Source: Cyanophora paradoxa (lineage: Eukaryota > Glaucocystophyceae > Cyanophorales > Cyanophoraceae). Taken from it: a DNA stretch of 64,000 nucleotides. The stretch spans positions 128,308 through 192,307 of the forward strand of contig QPMI01000200.1 of assembly GCA_004431415.1 (NCBI GenBank), written 5' to 3'. The position numbers and the translations under genes are program-made. Positions 58,241 through 64,000 of the stretch are shown one piece after another. The notes under the pieces were generated by a model, which worked only from the letters and a program-made list of their open reading frames with translations, had not been told where the DNA came from and ran no database searches. The stretch's first letter is position 1. Each line of letters begins with the position of its first letter.

Positions 58241-59639
58241 ACTCTAGATGTGCGGCTGAGCTGCGAGGTCGGGCGGCCTCACCGGGGCGGCCGCGGCCGA
58301 GGACATTGTGCCGAACGCGCCCTGCGGTACGGCAGTTACTACCCCAACTTGCTATTTGCTTCATCTTGATGAGAACTCTCGAAGTCACCTTGATGCTTGA
58401 GCAGCGACCCTGGTGAAGACCCGCTGATAGAGAGCGGCGGTTGCGAACGAAGCTGATCAGTGATGAAGAAAGGCGCGCGGCGTACCCCTGGAGGCGGCCA
58501 AATTTCCGCAAAAAAACGTAAAGCAGCGCGCGCACACGAGCCTGCGCATTGCGCTTCTTAAAACTCTCATGTAGCTCGCGTTCTACACGCCGTGCGACGA
58601 AGCCACGTCGACGTCGACGAGGCGCTCGCCGGGCCCGGGGGAAGTCTGCTGTGAGGGCGCCGCGGCCGGCGCCTAGCCTAGTAGGCCTCCAACTTGGCAA
58701 CGCGACATGTGCTGCGATGCCCACGAGCCTGGTGCGAAGTCGAACGTTGACCTAGCCTGCTCGCGCGCCCCTGCCGCATGCGCAGTGCAGTTGTGCTGGC
58801 AGGATGGGCACGCTCGCTGAGCTCGAGCGCCGGCCGAGCAAGTGGAGGTCTCGTGCGTTTGCGGGGACGGGAGGGTGCTGGCGCGCCTGTCGGTGGGGGG
58901 CCTGGTGGCTCGCCCTCAGGGCCTACATCACGGCTTCACCAATCCCGCGGCCGCCGCCCCGGCCCAGTCCCAGTCATGACGCGGGGGCGTGGCGCAGACA
59001 CGGGTGGCGTGCGAGTGCGGCGGAGTGCAGATGGCCATGGAGGCCGAGCTCGAGTACGACGCCGTCGCCTGCTCCGGGCGCAACACTGTGACACGTGCAC
59101 TCAGGTCCGCGCCGCCCCTGCATGCGCCGCGTGCTTGCAATTGTCTCTGGGGTCCGCCGACGGGTGGCCACGGGGCAGGAGCTGAGCCCGGGGGAGGCTT
59201 GCGCGCGGCGGGCGGGGCCCCGGCGGGCGAACTAGTACTTCGGAAGGTGGAGCGGGTACTGCCCCTCGGCGTGCTCCTCGCTAGCGCTGGAGCTGGACAA
59301 GATTTGCGCCGGCGCCGCCGCGCGCCCTGCACTGCAAGCACACCAAGCACTAGTACTCGGTGCGCCAGCCGGCGCCGCCCCGGGCACGCCCTGCCCCTCA
59401 CGGACACGGAAGGTGAAGGTGCATGCATGCGCAAGGCGCATCATGCATATGGCATTGCCGCTGCGCATGCGGGGCCCACCGTGGCCCATGCATATGGCCA
59501 AGTACGCATATTTTCGGTGATTTATATATATAGATGTTATAGATGTTATATATGGATGAACTATTAATTAATTTGATAGGTATATATATGTACATGTACT
59601 ATATATATCATAATATATGAATGGACGAATTATAATATT
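58241..59639. other. Region without a confident gene; a CxCG-type exon candidate
   Basis: Minus-strand frames at 58,239-58,724 are open but match nothing recognised. On the plus strand, 59,007-59,086 encodes TRVACECGGVQMAMEAELEY after a good AG, with CxCG as in GFA/CENP-V-like zinc proteins, but the remaining cysteines of that family were not found and the reading frame soon closes. AT-rich TATATA stretches fill 59,520-59,635. Confidence 0.3.
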
Positions 59640-59643
59640 GCTT

Positions 59644-59720
59644 TAGCGCAGTGGTATAAGGTCGTGCTACGACCTCCCGGATTCCCGGGTTCGGTTCCTG
59701 CTGTTTCCGCTACGTTGTAC
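59644..59720 (+). repeat. tRNA-like sequence with Pol III A and B boxes (likely SINE head)
   Basis: A box TAGCGCAGTGGT at 59644-59655 and B box GGTTCGGTTCC at 59688-59698, correctly spaced, with an anticodon-arm-like hairpin (AGGTC ... GACCT, loop GTGCTAC, anticodon GCT) between. The acceptor arm and D arm do not pair, so this is not a working tRNA. It is best read as the head of a tRNA-derived retroposon. Confidence 0.5.
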
Positions 59721-61020
59721 TTCGAATCCCTGTGATTCCCGATACCGTGACAAGATCCGTGCTCCTGCGGAGCACTAAGTACGGCGAAGCCTCGCGGACG
59801 CCCTCGCGGCTGTCACAGTAGGCCTATAGGGCACTGGCCAGCGGCCTGGCCGATCGCGAACAGCTTTCTGGTTGGAAGCTGGCCGGCTGACGGCCAGTCC
59901 AGCTACCGCTGGCCGGCTAGAGGAATATAACTAGAGGAATATTAATGTACTGAGGAAATAAAGGGAGGCCGGAGCAGGTTGAGATTAGAGGAGATGCATT
60001 ATATATAATATTGTTGAGAGGGAGGCCCGGGAGGGGCAAGGTTCTCGCGGCCAGGCGCATGCACAGAGCTTGCGAATCGCTTAAACAGAATCTTGAATGC
60101 ATATAGCTATAGCATCGATGTGCGGGGCTGCGGAGCTCGAGGCGAGGGCGCGCGGAAAGATGTGCAGGTCCATGCAGGATCGAATTTTCGGGGTCGGCTG
60201 GGTCCTCGCGGCCCGTCGCATACGCAAAGCGTGCGGAAGACTTTGCCTACATCTTAAATGCTTATGCTATCGTTCCGCGCATGCGCCGCGGCGTGGGCGC
60301 GCGGAAAGATGTCAGGGCGCGTGCAGGATCGAATTTTGGCCGTCGGGTACCTTCCTGCGCTGTTCCGGCTCCGAAAAGCGGATTTCGGGGGTGCGCAGGC
60401 CCTGCTATGTCCATGCGCGCCAGTACGCATCGATTGCGCGCGTCGCGGGACCGGGCGGGACCGGCTAGCGCTGGATCAAATTTTCGGCCGACTCTTCGCA
60501 CTGGAGCGTCGACGGCGCTTGAAATCGAGCTTGCGGCGATGCGCTCGCCCTCGCGCGGCATTCTGTATCGTTCTGGGGCGTCCCTGGCGCGATTTCGTCG
60601 CGGGACCGGCGGGACCGGGTCCCACCTTCTGACTCGGACTGCATTTGTCGGAGGTTAAGTACCGGAATTGATCCAGAGGGAAATTCGATTTTCGCGCGAC
60701 GCCCACGGGCGAGCGGTCGTCTTAGGGGAGCCACGACGCTAAAAATGGATCTAGAGAGGTCTGTGGGGGTTAGGGTAGCTGAGTCATTAGCGGCAATCGC
60801 GTCCGTGTCGAGGCAGAATTAATAATTCGTCCTCGAGGGAGTGCGACGCGGAAATTATTTAGCAGGGGGGATCTTGAGTGGAAAAAAAGGTTAAAAAAGG
60901 AATTTATATCGGCGGTTTTTGGGTTTGAGAAAGAGGCTTCGCCTGACTTGTATCCTCGTTGTGTACTACGAGTGGGCACGCCCACCGTAGATCTTAAAAA
61001 AAAAAAAAATTATAATATTG
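59721..61020 (+). repeat. Repeat-rich, gene-free stretch ending in a poly(A) run
   Basis: A unit of about 150-200 bases recurs in diverged form at about 60,030, 60,190 and 60,290, marked by TCTCGCGGCC, AAAGATGT and GCAGGATCGAATTTT. At 60,997-61,009 thirteen A residues follow AGATCTT, as expected for the 3' end of a retroposed RNA. It may all be one SINE/LINE-like insertion headed by the tRNA-like piece, or several. The poly(A) is followed by AGCTAGCTAGCT-rich DNA. Confidence 0.45.
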
Positions 61021-61689
61021 CATGCAATTTAAGTCTAGCTCTAGCTGCATGCTAGCTAGCTATAGCTAGATCTCATGTGTAGGCTAGCCGTGGCAAGGGG
61101 TACAGGAGCATACTGTGGCTTCAGCTTTAATTTACGGTACCAGTGTGTGCGTAGCAGCAGCTGCTAGCTAGCGCTTGGCTGCACATATCATCGCGGTATG
61201 CATTTGCAGTTGCAACAGCAGCTGTGACTAGCGTGTCAGTGCACGCGCAGCCTCCCACAGCAGGCGCAGTGAGCGTTATATGTGACACCCACGGCGCGAT
61301 TGTGCGGACCGTCCCCATCCCGCATCCCTGAGAAGTGCTAGGCCATGCGCCACGATTCAGCTGTCCGCTTTCTCCAGAGCTCGCCGGCCCGTAAGGATTG
61401 ACCGCAGAGCGTGCCGGGGTGCGTGGGCCGGGGGAATCCGGGCCCAGGGGCGCGTCCCATGACGAGCTGAATGGTCCTGAATTGCGCAGGCGACCGTCGT
61501 GGCCGCCGCCTTGGCGGGAGACGCATCTTGCCGGGTCGTGCTGAGGGGGTCCCGCTCCTGCTGCCAGCCTCCACCAGTGGGCCGAGGCCAGCGAGCAGGC
61601 CCCTGGTGCCTGCGGCGAAAGCGCCTGCAGTGGGCCGCTAGCGCGCCAGCGGCGAGCCTGGGCGGCTGCGGTGCGGGCAGCGGGGCGCG
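61021..61689. promoter_or_regulatory. Upstream region of the cyclase gene
   Basis: Bases 61,021-61,330 are AT-richer with TAGCTAGC motifs; 61,340-61,689 return to host-gene GC content. No separate gene is seen. The cyclase start codon at 61690 is preceded by a GC-rich leader. Confidence 0.3.
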
Positions 61690-64000
61690 ATGTCGACGCC
61701 CGGGGCGGTGCTGCGGCCCTTCGTGTCGGGCCTCGTGGTGCAGCACCTCCTCCGCTCGCGGCGGGCCAAGGAGGCGCCCCCCGGGGATGCAGGCGGGGAG
61801 GAGGCGGGGCCGTCGGGGCCCCCGCTGGAGCGGCGGCTGCGCGGCGTCGTCGCCCTCCTCGACATCTCTGTGCGCCCCGCCCGCCCCCGTCCCCCCTCGC
61901 CCCCTCACCCCCCGCAGGGCTTCACCGGTGCCCGCCCCGCCCCCCGCGGCGCCCAAGCCGGGGCTTGGAACGGGGCTGGAGGCGGGGGCGGGGCGGGGCG
62001 GGGGCGGGGCGGGGCGGGCTCGGGGCGGGGCGGGCGGGGGCGTGACGGGGCGGGGCGGGGGCCAGTGCTGTGCGAGCGGGCGCACACGGACGAGGGGCTG
62101 ATGGAGGAGCTGTGCGCGCTGATCAACGGGGCCTTCTCGCGGGAGATCGAGGTCGTGCAGAGCTACGGCGGCGAGGTCCTCTGCTTCCTCGGCGACGGCC
62201 TCCTCGTCTTCTGGCCCCTCCACGACGACGACGCCGGCCCCCCGCCCGCCCCCGCCCCCGCGGCCGGCGGTGGGGAGCGGGGGGGGCGGGGGGCCGGGGG
62301 CCTCTCGGGGCTGCTCTCGGGGGCGGCGGGGCTGGAGCGGGAGGCGCCGGACGCCTCCCTCGCCTCGACGCCCCCGCTCTCCCCCTCGGCCCTCTCCGAG
62401 GCCGGCGACGCGGCGGGCCCCGAGGCGCCCGTCGAGGCGATGCGGCTGCGGGCGGCGCGGGCCGTCCTCTGCGCCCTCGAGGTGCAGGACCTCTTCTCCT
62501 CGGCGTGCACGGGCCTCGGCGCCGGCATGCGCCTCCGCGTCGCCGTCGCCGCGGGCGAGTTCCGGGAGTACTTCTGCGGCATCGGGGCGGCGCCGGCGGG
62601 GGAGGCGGCCCCCGAGAGCGCCCTCGTCGACGAGCGGGGCCACCTCGGCGCGCCCCGCCCCCGCCCCCGCCCGCCTCCCCGCTCACCCGCCCCGCAGTCC
62701 CCGGCGCATGGTGCACTTCGTCAGCGGGCCCGGCATCGACGAGGCGGGGGCCGGCCTCTCCGCGATCCAGCCCGGCGAGGTCGCCGTCTGCCGCTCCGCC
62801 CTCAGGTCCCCGCCCCGCCCCGCCCGCCCGCCCGAGGGCCACCGCGAGCCGCGCGCAGTGGCTTCCCCCGCCTCGGTCGTCCCCGTGCGGCGCCTCGCCC
62901 CAAGGGCGTCGCCCGCTCCCCGACGGCGTCCGGAGCCCCGGGTCGGACGCCGAGACGCCCCTCAGCCCGGGCTCCGACGCCGGGCCCCACGCCCGCTCCT
63001 CCTCCCGCGCCGACCTCGCGCCACCTCCGCTGCGGCCTCGGCGGCGGCGGCGGCGGCCCCTGCGGGGGGCCCGGGGCGGGGCCGGGGCGGGGAAGGGCCG
63101 GAACGGGTCGGTGGCGTCGGGGGCGTCGCTGGTGTCGGCCTCCTCGCTGGGGCGCCTCCTCTCCCGCAACTCCCTGCCCGCTCCGGCACGAGACGGACGC
63201 CTCGGAGGAGGCGAGCCGGCGCGGCGCGGCGGGGGCAGGGCGGGGGGCGCTCGGGGCGCGAGCAGGAGGCGGCGCGCGGGGCCGTCGTCGCGCACGCCTC
63301 CTCCCGCGAGAGCCTCCACCCCCTCGCCTGGGCCGCCCGTCCGCCCCCGCCCCGCCCCGCCCGCCTCCCGCTGACGGCGCCGCGGGGCAGCGCTGGCGCC
63401 GGCGCCGGCAGCGCTCGGGGAGGAGGAGGAGGACCAGCTGGCGCTCTACGTGTACGCCCCCCGCCCCGCCCCCGCGGCGGCCCGAGCGGGGGCAGAAGGA
63501 GGGCGGGGGCGGGGCAGGCCGTACACGGTGCGGGCTCGGTTCGCGGAGATGCGGGGGTGGGGCGCGGGGGCCCCCGGCGCCTTCGACCCGACCGCCTTCC
63601 TCTCCGAGTTCCGCGTCGTCTCCGTCCTCGTAAGCCCCGCGCGCTCCGCCCCGCCCGCCAGCGTCGCCGACGGGCGTGCAGTTCTGCAAGCTGGAGGGGC
63701 TGGTGGCGGCCCCGGAGGCGGTGCAGCGCTGCACCCGCACGCTCCAGGCCGTCCTCTACTCCCACGAGGGCTCCCTCCGCCAGATCGTCCTCGACGACAA
63801 GGTACCCCCCGCCCCCGCCCCGCCCCCGAGCCTGCTCCTCGCCCCGACCCCGCCCTCCCCCGAAGGGCCTCGTCTTCATCGGCGTCTTCGGTCTCTGGCC
63901 CATCGGTGCGCCGTCGCGGGGCGCGGGGCGGGGCCGGCCGGCGCTGACGGGGCGCAGCGCACGAGGACGACGCCCTCCGCAGCGTCGCCTGCGGTCCGCC
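61690..64000 (+). CDS. Class III nucleotide (adenylyl) cyclase, soluble-cyclase-like, 5' part
   Basis: Makes cyclic AMP (or cGMP) from ATP (or GTP). The ATG at 61690 gives MSTPGAVLRPFVSGLVVQHL. The catalytic domain begins LRGVVALLDIS|GFT across an intron, with the first metal-binding Asp in LLDIS. After a second, very G-rich intron come VLCERAHTDEGLMEELCALI, NGAFSREIEVVQSYGGEVLC and FLGDGLLVFWPL, with the second metal Asp in LGDG. Then follow ALEVQDLFSSACTGLGAGMR and LRVAVAAGEF. The DxSGFT and GGxxxxFxGDxLLxFW patterns are those of ADCY10-type soluble cyclases. The gene runs off the window end; later exons (about 62,700-64,000) are only partly readable. It fits the ciliary theme of its neighbours. 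Confidence 0.85.

Noticed and set aside
58976-59230. A GFA/CENP-V-family gene
   Set aside because: Only one CxCG motif is present; the other zinc ligands and a continuing reading frame were not found.
59640-59720. A functional tRNA-Ser(GCT) gene
   Set aside because: The acceptor and D arms do not pair and the T stem has a mismatch; only the promoter boxes and anticodon-like arm are good.

Overview
This is nuclear DNA of a eukaryote. Genes are split by many short (about 45-65 bp), C-rich introns that mostly begin GTGCG or GTGCC and end CAG. The host genes include eukaryote-only families: NAC-alpha, kinesin, METTL16, DPCD and a TCAIM-like protein. DPCD, a sperm-tail PG-rich (SHIPPO) protein, a kinesin and a soluble-adenylyl-cyclase-like gene point to a ciliated or flagellated organism. 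Very high GC with this intron style suggests a GC-rich flagellate protist or alga; the sequence alone does not fix the lineage.

The window has two halves. Bases 1 to about 28,900 are a nest of mobile elements. The host of the nest is a very large Ty3/gypsy-type retroelement (+ strand): a gag-position region of about 2,560 codons of unknown fold, then retropepsin, reverse transcriptase/RNase H, and integrase with a GPY/F-type end. It has been hit by at least five insertions. Two are copies of a long-inverted-repeat DNA element: one is cut by the window start (1-3280), the other is complete (3668-13087, 9.42 kb). The complete copy has terminal inverted repeats of about 3.1 kb, GC-rich minisatellites inside them and a central array of 348-bp satellite units. 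Three smaller inverted-repeat elements lie at 18251-19783, 22253-22566 and 25909-26397. For the four complete insertions, subtracting the element plus one target-site copy restores the retroelement frame, which fixes the boundaries well. The retroelement also carries in-frame stops and frameshifts and looks dead.

From about 29,850 to 64,000 the DNA is gene-dense host sequence. In order: a large coiled-coil protein (-), an Alba-domain RGG protein (-), NAC-alpha (+), a YfiH/LACC1-family protein (+), a kinesin (-), a TCAIM-like DUF4460 protein (+), METTL16 (-), DPCD (+), an SHIPPO/STPG protein (+), a valine/proline-motif repeat protein (-), a repeat-rich stretch with a Pol III-like tRNA-derived element, and the 5' part of a class III nucleotide cyclase (+) running off the end. 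Divergent pairs share short promoters (Alba/NAC-alpha, kinesin/TCAIM-like, METTL16/DPCD); convergent pairs are separated by about 80-860 bp. Exon joins quoted below were worked out by hand from splice signals and family similarity; coding spans include introns.
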